Positions 8,620 to 17,328 are shown, counted from the stretch's first letter. The stretch is 64,000 nucleotides of DNA from Mesorhizobium sp. B1-1-8 (GCF_006442795.2 NZ_CP083956.1:620001-684000), one strand, 5' to 3'. Numbers and translations are program-made. Notes: generated by a model not told the origin, from the sequence alone.

Positions 8620-10041
8620 GCTCAGATGATCGCCGAGCCGGCAGGCAAGCGCGGTAATAGTCGTCGTTGGGTTGCATTGGCCCGAGGTGCAGAACACGGA
8701 GGAGCCGCCGACATAGAGGTTGTCCATGCCGTGCACTTTGCAATTGGCGTCGACGACGCTCCTGGCGACATCGGCGCCCATGCGGGTGCCGCCCATATGA
8801 TGGTGGCCGGCCGTCTCCTCGGTGGTCGGGTAGTCGCCGCCGTTCAAGATCCAGTCGTCGATGCGCACGCGGCCGAGATTCTTTGCGGCGAGCGTGGCGC
8901 CGAACAGCCTCAGGCCCTCGAGCAAGGTGCGGCGCTCCAGCGGCGACTTCTTCCAATGCAGTTCGATGCGCGGCACGCCGGCGTGGTCGACATCGGTCTT
9001 CGACAGCTCGATTTGGTTGGAAGCGAGCGGCGCCTGTTCCCAGGCGACGTAGAGCTGGGCGGCGCAGCGCAGGTTCTGGCTGAGCTGGGACGACATCCAT
9101 TCCGCCATGTTGGGCGCGGTGCAGGCGAGATCGGCGATCAGTCGCTTGACATTGGGGTAGGGCGTTTCGATCAGCCTGATGCCGAAATTCAGGATCCGCA
9201 GCCGCTCCATCGCGGCCGGCGTCGGCGAGAAGAAAGCCTCGTTCGAGGCATCGACCTCGAACTCGTTGTAGTTGCCAAGAATGGCGTTGCCGCCCTCGAA
9301 GGTCGGATGCTCCATCCAGTAGCGGCCAAGGGCCGCGGCATTCGGCACCACGCCGCCATTCGAGCGCTGGTTCGACCATAAAAGCAGCCTGGAATTCTCC
9401 AGCCCGCCGGTGCAGGTGATGAAATAATCGGCCGCGAAGGTGCCGGCGTCCTGGCCGTTCGACCACAGCCTGGCGCCGGTGACGCGCTTGCCATCGCCGG
9501 CGAGCTCGGTTGCATAGGTGTTGAGCACGACGGCGATGTCCTTGCTCTTGTCGAGCTCGTCGGCGTATTTCTCGGCGAAGCGCACGGCCGGACTCTTGAT
9601 CAGCTGCACCCAGCGGATGTCGTCCGAGATCGGCACATCCGGGCGGAAATCGGGAAGTTCGAGGATGTCGTGGACTTCCCCCAGATAGGGTTCGATGTCG
9701 GCGCGGCTGATCGGCCAGCCGGTGTCCGGCGTCCAGGCCTTGGGCTCGAAATCCTGTTTGTCGAGCACGCGGCACCAGCCGGCCCAGTGATTGGACGAGC
9801 CGCCCATGAAGCGCAGCCGCGTGATGTCGAGGTCGAAATAATAGTCGCCGACCGTGGCGCCCCGATAGAAATCCTGCGAATCGTCGCTGAATTCGCGCGA
9901 ACCGGCCTCCAGCACGACCACTGGAATGCCGGCGGCGCCCAGCTTTCGGGCGATGGTGGTGCCGGCAGGACCGGAGCCGAGGATGCAGGCCTTGGGTTTG
10001 AAGCCTGCCTGCCTGTAGGCTTCGTAGCTGTCGAAGATCAT
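8602..10041 (-). CDS. GMC-family FAD-dependent oxidoreductase
   Basis: A 479-residue flavoprotein. The FAD-binding loop is ILGSGPAGTTIARKL near residue 20, MGGSSNHWAG follows near 90, and the C-terminal active-site region holds HHMGGTRMG and a conserved NPTTT segment. GMC enzymes oxidise alcohols or sugars. The protein has no signal peptide of its own, but its start overlaps (ATGA) the stop of a very small upstream gene with a twin-arginine signal. This suggests export as a complex, as in three-subunit sugar dehydrogenases. Substrate unknown. No cytochrome subunit gene is adjacent. Confidence 0.85.
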   Translation of the reverse strand: MIFDSYEAYRQAGFKPKACILGSGPAGTTIARKLGAAGIPVVVLEAGSREFSDDSQDFYRGATVGDYYFDLDITRLRFMGGSSNHWAGWCRVLDKQDFEPKAWTPDTGWPISRADIEPYLGEVHDILELPDFRPDVPISDDIRWVQLIKSPAVRFAEKYADELDKSKDIAVVLNTYATELAGDGKRVTGARLWSNGQDAGTFAADYFITCTGGLENSRLLLWSNQRSNGGVVPNAAALGRYWMEHPTFEGGNAILGNYNEFEVDASNEAFFSPTPAAMERLRILNFGIRLIETPYPNVKRLIADLACTAPNMAEWMSSQLSQNLRCAAQLYVAWEQAPLASNQIELSKTDVDHAGVPRIELHWKKSPLERRTLLEGLRLFGATLAAKNLGRVRIDDWILNGGDYPTTEETAGHHHMGGTRMGADVARSVVDANCKVHGMDNLYVGGSSVFCTSGQCNPTTTITALACRLGDHLSKVITV

Positions 10042-10211
10042 TCGAGGTCGCTCCGCCTCAGGATCCAGCCATTGACCTCAATGATTTCGTTGGGGGCGAT
10101 TTCATCCGGGTCGGCGATGGCGGGCTGGTTGCGGAACAGCGACAGCGCGGGCAGCGCGATCAGCGCCCGCACGATCACGCGGCGCGACATTTTCTTGACG
10201 AGATAGTTCAT
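10038..10211 (-). CDS. Very small Tat-signal protein, probable partner of the GMC enzyme
   Basis: Only 57 residues. The start MNYLVKKMSRRVIVRALIAL holds a twin-arginine pair followed by a hydrophobic stretch and an AIAD-type cleavage region, leaving a mature part of about 25 residues ending IIEVNGWILRRSDLE. The stop overlaps the start of the GMC gene. In gluconate and fructose dehydrogenases a small subunit carries the Tat signal for the flavoprotein; this looks like a drastically short version. A longer frame begins at 10280, but the ATG at 10211 places the signal correctly. Function inferred from position and signal only. Confidence 0.6.
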   Translation of the reverse strand: MNYLVKKMSRRVIVRALIALPALSLFRNQPAIADPDEIAPNEIIEVNGWILRRSDLE

Positions 10212-10392
10212 GACACGTCTTTCGATGGGCTTCGATCCACGCATGCAGTTTCCTCGAACGGCACACATGCCGCCGGACAAGCCAATTCCGTGCCAAGCCT
10301 AGATGAAAACCGTGTTGCAACCGGGCGAACGTCCCGGTTGATTTTGAACAAGGTTAGAACTTCGTTAACAGCCGCCTTCGGCTCTACGCGGT

Positions 10393-11154
10393 TCAGGCGG
10401 CTTCCGAAATGTCGCGATCGAGGATCGAGAGATTGCGGCCGCGATGCTTGGCTTCGTAGAGCCGGCGATCGGCGGCGCGCATCAGTTCCGACACGGTGGC
10501 GCTCTCGGCGCAGGTGATGCCGCCGATGCTGACGGTCAGCGGCACGATGCGCTCGTCGACGGGGCGGAAGCGGATCAGTTCGACCTCGCGGCGGATGCGC
10601 TCGGCGACCCGTCTCGCCTCCTGCTCGGTGGCGCCGACCAGGAAGGCGGCGAATTCCTCGCCGCCGATGCGGCCGAGCACATCGCCGCTGCGCACACCGC
10701 GCTCGATGGCGCCGGCGATCAAAAGCAGCGCGTCGTCGCCGGTCAGGTGGCCGAAATTGTCGTTGACGGTCTTGAAGTGATCGGCATCGATGATGAGCAG
10801 CGCGCCACGGTCGGTCTTGCGCCGGGATCCATCGAGCGCGGCAAAGAAGGTTTCGCGGTTGAGCATGCCGGTCATGTCGTCGCGGCTCGCCTTCTCGGAA
10901 AGGCGCCTGTGGGCGGCGGCAAGCTGGGCGTGGGCACGGGCAAGCTCGCGATGCGCGTTCTTCAGGCGGTCGCTCTGCCAGAAGGTACGGGCGCTGGCGA
11001 TCCAGGCAAGCATCAGCGGGCAAAGGGTGGACGCCAGCCAGACGGTGCGGCTGATCGGAAAACCCATTGCCGGAACCACAATCAGTGTCAACAAAAGCGA
11101 TATTGCGACCGAAGCGAACGCCACGGCTGCCGACTTCAAAAATATGCGACTCAT
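10393..11154 (-). CDS. Membrane-anchored diguanylate cyclase
   Basis: A 253-residue protein with two hydrophobic segments in the first 60 residues, a helical linker (LKNAHRELARAHAQLAAAHR) and one GGDEF domain starting at DDMTGMLNRE. The active site GRIGGEEF is intact. RSGD lies five residues upstream, which is a proper RxxD product-inhibition site. It should make cyclic-di-GMP and be feedback-controlled. The ATG at 11154 is chosen because the upstream extension of the frame is antisense to the HAD gene. Single gene, divergent from the HAD nucleotidase. Confidence 0.9.
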   Translation of the reverse strand: MSRIFLKSAAVAFASVAISLLLTLIVVPAMGFPISRTVWLASTLCPLMLAWIASARTFWQSDRLKNAHRELARAHAQLAAAHRRLSEKASRDDMTGMLNRETFFAALDGSRRKTDRGALLIIDADHFKTVNDNFGHLTGDDALLLIAGAIERGVRSGDVLGRIGGEEFAAFLVGATEQEARRVAERIRREVELIRFRPVDERIVPLTVSIGGITCAESATVSELMRAADRRLYEAKHRGRNLSILDRDISEAA

Positions 11155-11304
11155 CGCTGACTCCCAACGGACTGCTTGTGTGCCAGCAAGCGTTGAAGGC
11201 GACCTTTCCGAGACGGTTAAAATTTGAAACGAGCCGCCATTTTCAACACGCACGACGCGCAGAAGTTGTGGATAAGTTCGGCGCCGGCATGCCATAAGGA
11301 AGCC

Positions 11305-12012
11305 ATGACAACGACGCCCGATCCCGCCCGTTTTGCCCATGTCACGGACTGGGTGTTCGATCTCGACAACACGCTCTATCCGCACCATTCGAATCTGTTC
11401 GCGCAGATCGACGTGAAGATGACCGCCTATGTCAGCGAGCTGTTGACCTTGCCGCGCGAGGAAGCGCGCAAGCTGCAGAAAGAGCTCTACCAGGAATACG
11501 GCACGACGCTGAACGGACTGATGACGCGCCACCACATCGACCCCGACGACTTCCTCGAAAAGGTGCACGACATCGACTATTCCTGGCTGGTGCCAGACCC
11601 GGTGCTGGGGGCCGCGATCCGCCAGCTTCCCGGCCGCAAGTTCATCTTCACCAATGGCGACCGCAGGCATGCCGAGCGCACCGCGCGGCAGCTCGGCATA
11701 CTGGATCATTTCGACGACATCTTCGACATCGTCGCGGCGGGGCTGAACCCAAAACCGGCGCGCCAGACCTATGAGCGGTTTGCCGAATTGCATTCCGTCA
11801 CCGGCCACAATGCGGTGATGTTCGAGGATCTGGCGCGCAATCTGTCGGTGCCGAAATCGCTCGGCATGACCACCGTGCTGGTGGTGCCGCGCAATTTCGA
11901 GCCGACTTTTTCGGAGATATGGGAGCGCGATCCGGCGAACGAGGACGACGTGGATTCCGTCACCGACGACCTCGCCGGCTTCCTGACGGCGATCGTCGAG
12001 GTCGCCGCGTGA
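11305..12012 (+). CDS. HAD-family pyrimidine 5'-nucleotidase
   Basis: A 235-residue cytosolic hydrolase of the haloacid dehalogenase superfamily. Motif I is WVFDLDNTLYP with the nucleophile Asp, motif II is FIFTNGD, and motif III/IV is FEDLARNL. The sequence matches proteins annotated as pyrimidine 5'-nucleotidase or phosphoglycolate phosphatase-like, which remove phosphate from UMP or CMP; specificity is not proven here. AAGGA five bases before the ATG at 11305 supports this start over one 81 nt earlier. Single gene. Confidence 0.85.
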   Translation: MTTTPDPARFAHVTDWVFDLDNTLYPHHSNLFAQIDVKMTAYVSELLTLPREEARKLQKELYQEYGTTLNGLMTRHHIDPDDFLEKVHDIDYSWLVPDPVLGAAIRQLPGRKFIFTNGDRRHAERTARQLGILDHFDDIFDIVAAGLNPKPARQTYERFAELHSVTGHNAVMFEDLARNLSVPKSLGMTTVLVVPRNFEPTFSEIWERDPANEDDVDSVTDDLAGFLTAIVEVAA

Positions 12013-12084
12013 GCCAACTCTAGATTGCCGGCGCCGCACGAGGCGCGGCGGGGTCCTTGGGAAGCGGCCGTCCACGGGCGCCTT

Positions 12085-12579
12085 CTATTCGAAATCCGGG
12101 ATCGTGCCGGGCGGCAGGCCGAGCTGGCCATTCAGGTTCTTCAGAATTCGACACCATTGAGGCGTGTCTTGGCCATTGCCGTTGCCGTCGGACCAAAATC
12201 CGTTGCCGAAGCCGCTGCCGCAATTCGCGTTGCCGTTGAAGCTGCCGGTATTGCCGTTGCCGTTGAAGCTGCCGGCGTTGCCGTTACCGTTGAAGTTGCC
12301 CGAATTCCCGTTGCCGTTGAAGCTGCCGCGATTGCCATTGCCGTTGAAATTGCCGGAGTTCCGGTTGCCGTTTGAGGCGTTGGTGTTGCCCGGGCCAACG
12401 GCTGTCGCGGCATCGTTGCGGCCGATCGGAAGCTCGGCGATCCTGACCAGGGTCGAGGCGTCGGCAACCACAATTGCCGCGAGCAGCATACAAACCGCGA
12501 GGCCGTTTCCATCAAACAGCCTGGCTGTAGCCTGACGGCTGCCACGCCGGACGGATGCGTATGGTCGCAAGACGCCCAT
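12085..12579 (-). CDS. Asn/Gly nonapeptide-repeat protein (third of three)
   Basis: A 164-residue protein of unrecognised family. A basic N-terminus and a hydrophobic stretch near residues 27-42 (GLAVCMLLAAIVVADAS) suggest export or a membrane anchor. From about residue 70 come five near-perfect 9-residue units of the pattern G-x-F-N-G-N-x-N-x, for example GSFNGNGNS and GNFNGNGNA. The unit ending in Cys leads into a tail with a second Cys (QWCRILKNLNGQLG) unlike the other two proteins. Its ATG overlaps the stop of the preceding repeat gene (TGATG), so they are co-translated. The pattern suggests a beta-solenoid or fibre-forming surface protein; this is inference. Confidence 0.7.
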   Translation of the reverse strand: MGVLRPYASVRRGSRQATARLFDGNGLAVCMLLAAIVVADASTLVRIAELPIGRNDAATAVGPGNTNASNGNRNSGNFNGNGNRGSFNGNGNSGNFNGNGNAGSFNGNGNTGSFNGNANCGSGFGNGFWSDGNGNGQDTPQWCRILKNLNGQLGLPPGTIPDFE

Positions 12580-13037
12580 CAGTGATTTCCCCGCCCGTTG
12601 AAATTGCCGTTAAAGCCGCCGACGTTGCCGTTGCCGTTGTAGGAGCCGCCGTTGAAGTTGCCGTTGAAGGCTCCGACATTGGTGTTGCCGTCATACTCGC
12701 CGGTGTTGCCGTTGCCGTTGAAGGCGCCGATATTGTGGTTGCCGCTTGTCGAGGACGTGTTGTCGTTGCCGTTGAAGGCGCCGACATTGCCGGTGCCGCT
12801 GTTGAAGGCGCCGATGTTGCCGGTGCCGGTGTTCTTGTAGCCGGTATTGCCGTCCAGGCCGCCCAGCGGGTCCATGTTCCTGACATTCGAGCCGATGTAC
12901 TGGCCGTACTGGCCGGCGGTTTGAGCGATCCGGGACGTGCTGAAGGCCTGGCTACCTGTTGCGCCGTTGTCAGCGGCCTTCGCAGCGGTCGCAGTCAAGA
13001 GCGCCAGGCATAGTGCCGATACGACGCGCGATTTCAT
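12579..13037 (-). CDS. Secreted Asn/Gly nonapeptide-repeat protein (second of three)
   Basis: A 152-residue protein with a clear signal peptide (VSALCLALLTATAAKA, cut before ADNG). A short Gln/Ser segment follows (QAFSTSRIAQTAGQYGQYIG). The second half is built from about eight 9-residue units of the form G-x-[FY]-N-G-N-x-N-x, such as GAFNGNGNT, GEYDGNTNV and GSYNGNGNV. GAAGGA before the ATG is a good ribosome site. It overlaps the next repeat gene by one base and follows another by 140 nt. The N- and G-rich aromatic ladder resembles the composition of curli-type amyloids and mycobacterial MPTR repeats, without clear homology to either. Confidence 0.75.
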   Translation of the reverse strand: MKSRVVSALCLALLTATAAKAADNGATGSQAFSTSRIAQTAGQYGQYIGSNVRNMDPLGGLDGNTGYKNTGTGNIGAFNSGTGNVGAFNGNDNTSSTSGNHNIGAFNGNGNTGEYDGNTNVGAFNGNFNGGSYNGNGNVGGFNGNFNGRGNH

Positions 13038-13177
13038 GGGCGATTCCTTCCATGGCTTCGATAAAAAAAGGGCTTCGATTGAAAAGGACTGGGACCGCCG
13101 GCGACATGTCGCGATAGCCTGGCGCGGGGGACGGGCGCGTGGCTCGGCGATCCCAGAGGCTTCAGCATCTTTCGATG

Positions 13178-13594
13178 CTACTGGTTGGCGTTACCGTTGC
13201 CGTTGCCGTTGCCGGCGCCCCAGTTGCCGTTGCCGTTGGCATTGCCGTTGCCGAGGCCAAAGTTGCCGTTGCCGTTCACGTTGCCGTTGCCGAAGCCGAA
13301 ATTGCCGTTGCCGTTGCCATTGCCGTTGGCGACGCCGGCATTGAGGTTGCCGTTGAAATTGCCATTGAAGGCGCCGGCGTTCGCATTGCCGTTGCCGTTG
13401 CCGTTGCCGATGCCGAAATTGCCGTTGCCGTTGAAGTTGCCGTTGAAGGCGCCGGTATTGGCGTTGCCGTTGCCATTGCCGTTCCCGACGCCAACATTGC
13501 CATTGCCGTTGCCGTTGCCGCTGCCGACCGAAAATGCGGATGCCGAACCAGTCAGGGCTGCCAGGACAGCCGCAGCGAGGATGATCTTTCTCAT
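13178..13594 (-). CDS. Secreted Asn/Gly 13-residue-repeat protein (first of three)
   Basis: A 138-residue protein. The signal peptide is KIILAAAVLAALTGSASA. The mature part is almost entirely eight consecutive 13-residue units of the pattern G-x-x-N-G-N-x-N-G-N-x-N-x, for example GAFNGNFNGNGNF and GLGNGNANGNGNW. This unit equals the 9-residue unit of the two neighbours plus one extra NGNx step. AAGGAGAACGTC directly before the ATG at 13594 is a strong ribosome site and fixes the start well inside the longer open frame. A hairpin (AGCATC/GATGCT, 13164-13179) overlaps the stop. No enzyme motif or Cys in the mature part, so a structural role is likely. Confidence 0.75.
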   Translation of the reverse strand: MRKIILAAAVLAALTGSASAFSVGSGNGNGNGNVGVGNGNGNGNANTGAFNGNFNGNGNFGIGNGNGNGNANAGAFNGNFNGNLNAGVANGNGNGNGNFGFGNGNVNGNGNFGLGNGNANGNGNWGAGNGNGNGNANQ

Positions 13595-13880
13595 GACGTT
13601 CTCCTTGGTTGCTGTTGCAAATCCCGGCTCAACAGGAGGCCGGGACGACAGGACGAAGGATGCACGCAGAAGAGACGGTGTGACATTCGGGCCGATCGGC
13701 ATGTTCTGTCGGTTTTTTTGCTGATGGCCTTGTCGGGGAAATTCTGCACGATCGGGAAAAATCCGACAGGCATCGGCGTATCTGCTTGGTGTAGATTGTC
13801 CCAAGAGATAGGCTTCGTGGCTTTCTCTCGCGCCTGTAGACGGCTCGCGCCGCGTCGCCGGCAAAGAGAAGAACGGATCG

Positions 13881-14555
13881 ATGCAGGCAGGTATCCCTGG
13901 TAAAAACAACCTGGACACCAGGCGTCAGAAATTGGCGCGGCGATTGATTGCCGTGCAGGAAGAGCAGCGCCTGCGCCTGTCGCGGGAACTGCACGACGAT
14001 CTGGGCCAGATGCTGGCCAGCCTCACGCTGGAATTGCACAACGCCCGCTCAATATACGGGGAACTCGATGGCCGCCTCGCGCGCGCCGCCGTGCTGGTCG
14101 ACCAATTGAGCACCAAGGTGCACGATGCCGCCTGGAACCTGCGGCCGGCCGATCTCGACCGTCTTGGGCTACGCGCCTCGGTCGAGGACCTGGCGACCAT
14201 GCTGTGCGCCCAGCTCGGCATTCCCTGCGACGTGGACCTCGAAGCCCTTTCGAGCCCGCTGCCCGGTGAAATTGGCCTGACGCTTTATCGCATCGCGCAG
14301 GAGGCGCTCACCAACATCGGCAAGCATGCACGGCCAAGCCGCGTCAGCGTGACGGCGCATATCCATGATCATCGCATGCGCCTTGCCATTGAGGATGACG
14401 GCCACGGCTTCGACAATCATGTCGAGCCCGGCCCCGGCCATTTGGGACTTGCAGGCATGAAGGAGCGGCTGGCACTGGTCGGCGGCGAGCTGACGGTCGA
14501 AACCGCCAAAGGCAAGGGAACCGCTGTCTATGCGGACGTGCCTTTGACCGGCTGA
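13881..14555 (+). CDS. Soluble NarL-type sensor histidine kinase
   Basis: A 224-residue cytosolic kinase with no membrane or PAS segment. The HisKA_3 phosphoacceptor is in RLRLSRELHDDLGQMLASL near residue 38. The ATPase domain has the N box RIAQEALTNIGKHA, G1 IEDDGHGFD and G2 GHLGLAGMKERLALVGG. It probably phosphorylates the LuxR-type regulator encoded 267 nt downstream. How it senses a signal is unclear because no sensor domain is present; a partner protein may supply it. It is divergent from the Asn/Gly-repeat genes across a 286-nt gap. Confidence 0.85.
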   Translation: MQAGIPGKNNLDTRRQKLARRLIAVQEEQRLRLSRELHDDLGQMLASLTLELHNARSIYGELDGRLARAAVLVDQLSTKVHDAAWNLRPADLDRLGLRASVEDLATMLCAQLGIPCDVDLEALSSPLPGEIGLTLYRIAQEALTNIGKHARPSRVSVTAHIHDHRMRLAIEDDGHGFDNHVEPGPGHLGLAGMKERLALVGGELTVETAKGKGTAVYADVPLTG

Positions 14556-14822
14556 GCCGGCCTCTCCAAAGACAACACGCCCGGAAGCGGCGGCTTCGGC
14601 CCGACCTACGCCTGCGTGAAGCGCTCCACATCCGAGATATTAGTTGGGGCTTACTATCCAGCCGCGTGGGTCAGGCGGGGGATGGCTTACCCGTTGCTGC
14701 TGCCTTGCGCTTTGCGAGGAAAAGACGGGCGTCCCGCGCCAGGCGGGGCAGTTGCCTAGACCATCAAGGACAATGGGGACCCTCCATGCGAGGGCCTTTC
14801 ACGGACTGATGGAGGTCAAGAG

Positions 14823-15464
14823 ATGTGCTGTAGACGGATATTTGTGGTTGACGACCACCCGATCGTCCTGTCCGGGGTCGGCGCGATGATCGACGGCCAG
14901 GAAGACCTGACGCTCGTCGGACTGGCGGCGAACGCCGCAGAGGCGCTTGAAGGCATCGGCAAGACCCTCCCCGACGTTGCGGTGGTCGACATCTCGCTGC
15001 CCGGCATCAATGGGGTCACGCTCATCGAGCGGCTTGTCGAACGGTTTCCCGAGCTCGGCTGCATTGCGCTGACGGCGCATGAGGACCCAGGCTGCCTGCG
15101 CCAGGTGCTGGCCGCAGGCGGGCGCGGTTTCGTGGTCAAACGATCGACCGCGACGGACCTGCTGCAAGCCATCCGATGCGTGCTGGCCGGCGCCAATTAC
15201 GTCGACCCGGCACTGGCGGCGCGCATCTTGAGCCCCCGCAACGGCACGCAAGGCGATGCCGGCAATCTCAGCGAAAGGGAGCGGTCGGTCATCCAGCTGG
15301 TGGCGCTTGGCTACAGCAACAAGGAGATATCCTCGCGGCTCAACCTCAGCATCAAGACCATCGAAACCTACAGGACCAGGGCTACCGACAAGCTCGAACT
15401 CCACTCGCGGGCGGCCATTGTGCGTTTCGCACAGTCAAATGGTTGGCTGCTCGAGCTGCAATAA
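14823..15464 (+). CDS. NarL/LuxR-family response regulator
   Basis: A 213-residue two-domain regulator. The receiver domain has the acidic pair VVDDH near residue 10, the phosphoacceptor Asp in VVDISLPGING near residue 58, and Lys in VVKRST. The LuxR helix-turn-helix is LSERERSVIQLVALGYSNKE followed by ISSRLNLSIKTIETYRTR. GGAGG precedes the ATG. With the kinase at 13881-14555 it forms a NarL-type two-component pair, although the 267-nt spacing leaves room for a separate promoter. Candidate targets by position are the Asn/Gly-repeat genes. Confidence 0.9.
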   Translation: MCCRRIFVVDDHPIVLSGVGAMIDGQEDLTLVGLAANAAEALEGIGKTLPDVAVVDISLPGINGVTLIERLVERFPELGCIALTAHEDPGCLRQVLAAGGRGFVVKRSTATDLLQAIRCVLAGANYVDPALAARILSPRNGTQGDAGNLSERERSVIQLVALGYSNKEISSRLNLSIKTIETYRTRATDKLELHSRAAIVRFAQSNGWLLELQ

Positions 15465-15489
15465 TACGCCGGCGCGCGCCGCGCTTTCC

Positions 15490-16329
15490 TCAGAGATTGT
15501 AGAAGCGGCGCACGATCTCCCAGGCCTCGTCGGCGGTGTCGACGAAGTCGATGATGTCCTGGTCGCCGGGCGAGATGGTGCCTTGCTCGGCAAGGAAATC
15601 GAGGTCGATCGCCCGCTGCCAGAATGCCTTGCCGAACAGGATCACCGGCACGCGCTCCATGCGGCCGGTCTGGATCAGGGTCAGCGTCTCGAAGAATTCG
15701 TCCATCGTGCCGAAGCCACCGGGGAACACCGCGACCGCCTTGGCGCGCATGACGAAATGCATCTTGCGGATGGCGAAATAGTGGAAGTTGAAGCAGAGCT
15801 CGGGCGTGACATAAGCGTTGGGCGCCTGCTCGTGCGGCAGGACGATGTTGAGGCCGATAGACGGCGCTCCGACGTCGTCGGCGCCGCGATTGCCCGCCTC
15901 CATGACGCCCGGACCGCCGCCGGTGACGACGACGAATTCGCGGTAGTAGGAATTAGCCGACTGCTGCGAGCAGAGCCGGGCGAACCTGCGCGCCTCCTCG
16001 TAATATTTGCTGTTTTTCTCGAGGTTCTTCTTCTGCGTCTCGTTCTTCGCCGCCCAGGCCTCGCCGCCGGGCTCCGGCAGCCTTGCGCCGCCGAACAGGA
16101 TGACGGTCGAGCGGATGCCGCGCTCGGCAAGGATCATCTCCGGCTTCAGCAATTCAAGCTGCAGGCGCACCGCGCGCAATTCGCGCCGGGTCATGAAATC
16201 GGGATCGTTCCAGGCCAGCCGGTAGGTGTCGGCGCGGGTCTGTGGCGTGTCCGGCACACTTTTCGACCGCTGCAGATCCTCGTCCGAATGCGGCAGCGGC
16301 GTCCACCCCGCCTTTTCCATGGGAGTCAT
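15490..16329 (-). CDS. LOG-family protein (TIGR00730 type)
   Basis: A 279-residue Rossmann-fold protein with the two LOG signatures: GGGPGVMEAGNRGA and PGGFGTMDEFFE. Family members release free cytokinin bases from nucleotide 5'-monophosphates, or more broadly cleave nucleotide monophosphates (PpnN-like). The protein has an extra N-terminal arm of about 70 residues rich in charged residues. A GTG at 16338 and ATGs at 16329 and 16320 are possible starts; 16329 is chosen for GGGTGG upstream. In a plant-associated genus cytokinin activation is an attractive idea, but a housekeeping nucleotide role is equally likely. Confidence 0.85.
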   Translation of the reverse strand: MTPMEKAGWTPLPHSDEDLQRSKSVPDTPQTRADTYRLAWNDPDFMTRRELRAVRLQLELLKPEMILAERGIRSTVILFGGARLPEPGGEAWAAKNETQKKNLEKNSKYYEEARRFARLCSQQSANSYYREFVVVTGGGPGVMEAGNRGADDVGAPSIGLNIVLPHEQAPNAYVTPELCFNFHYFAIRKMHFVMRAKAVAVFPGGFGTMDEFFETLTLIQTGRMERVPVILFGKAFWQRAIDLDFLAEQGTISPGDQDIIDFVDTADEAWEIVRRFYNL

Positions 16330-16473
16330 CGTATCCACCCGTCCAATTCCCTTACTTGCGCCGCCCCGTGACGCAGGCGCGATTGACCCTCATTGAGCCT
16401 TAACATAGGGTCCGCGCGACTTTTAAACAGGTTAAGGCGCAGCCCCTTAACAGCTTGGTAATGGAGCGAAATC

Positions 16474-17328
16474 ATGTCGAAGCCCGATCTGGCGAGCCTC
16501 GAAAGGACTATTGAGAAGGCCTTCGAGGAGCGCGACGCGATTTCGACCGCGACGCGCGGCGAGACGCGCGACGCCATCCAGTCGGCGCTCGACCTGCTCG
16601 ACCGCGGCGTGGCGCGCGTCGCCGAGCGGCGGGACGACGGCAAGTGGCATGTCAATCAATGGCTTAAGAAGGCAGTGCTGCTCTCCTTCCGGCTGAACCC
16701 GATGGAGATCATCAAGGGCGGCCCGGGCCAGGCCGTGTGGTGGGACAAGGTGCCGTCGAAGTTCGACGGCTGGAGCGCCGTCGATTTCGAGAAGGCCGGC
16801 TTCCGCGCCGTGCCGTCGTCGGTCGTGCGCCGCTCGGCCTATGTGGCGCCGGGCGCGGTGCTGATGCCGTCCTTCGTCAATGTCGGCGCCTATGTCGATA
16901 GCGGCACCATGGTCGACACCTGGGCCTCGGTCGGCTCCTGCGCCCAGATCGGCAAGAACGTGCACCTGTCGGGCGGCGTCGGCATCGGCGGCGTGCTGGA
17001 GCCGATGCAGGCCGGCCCGACCATCATCGAGGACAATTGCTTCGTCGGCGCGCGCTCGGAGGTGGTCGAAGGCTGTATCGTGCGCGAAGGCTCGGTGCTC
17101 GGCATGGGCGTGTTCATCGGCCAGTCGACCAAGATCGTCGATCGCGCCACCGGCGAGGTTTTCTACGGCGAGGTGCCGCCCAATTCCGTCGTCGTCGCCG
17201 GCTCGCTGCCGGGCAAGCCGCTGCCCAATGGCGAATCCGGCCCCAGCCTCTATTGCGCCGTCATCGTCAAGCGCGTCGACGCCAGGACCCGCTCGAAGAC
17301 GTCGATCAACGAATTGCTGCGCGATTGA
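16474..17328 (+). CDS. dapD: 2,3,4,5-tetrahydropyridine-2,6-dicarboxylate N-succinyltransferase
   Basis: Transfers succinyl from succinyl-CoA to tetrahydrodipicolinate in the succinylase branch of lysine/diaminopimelate synthesis. The 284 residues include an N-terminal helical domain and a left-handed beta-helix with hexapeptide rhythm ([31 protein letters not shown]). [20 protein letters not shown] is highly conserved in DapD. The length is as in other rhizobia. It lies 1.5 kb before dapE, which acts two steps later, with a DUF805 gene and an opposing reductase gene between them. Confidence 0.95.
   Translation: MSKPDLASLERTIEKAFEERDAISTATRGETRDAIQSALDLLDRGVARVAERRDDGKWHVNQWLKKAVLLSFRLNPMEIIKGGPGQAVWWDKVPSKFDGWSAVDFEKAGFRAVPSSVVRRSAYVAPGAVLMPSFVNVGAYVDSGTMVDTWASVGSCAQIGKNVHLSGGVGIGGVLEPMQAGPTIIEDNCFVGARSEVVEGCIVREGSVLGMGVFIGQSTKIVDRATGEVFYGEVPPNSVVVAGSLPGKPLPNGESGPSLYCAVIVKRVDARTRSKTSINELLRD

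Noticed and set aside
10393..12075. 560-codon minus frame joining the diguanylate cyclase to sequence antisense to the HAD gene
   Set aside because: Only the last 253 codons carry protein motifs; the upstream part is the shadow of the nucleotidase gene.
12190..13530. CRISPR-like array of short DNA repeats
   Set aside because: The repetition follows codon periodicity of 27 and 39 bases inside coding frames with no unique spacers and no cas genes nearby.
12164..13724. Plus-strand open frames of Leu-Pro and Val-Ala repeats
   Set aside because: They are the antisense readings of the Asn/Gly-repeat codons (TTGCCGTTGCCG). The minus-strand frames have signal peptides and ribosome sites; these do not.
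15490..16329. Lysine decarboxylase
   Set aside because: This family was once annotated so, but PGGxGTxxE and GGGPGVMEAG mark LOG/nucleotide phosphoribohydrolase proteins, not a decarboxylase.
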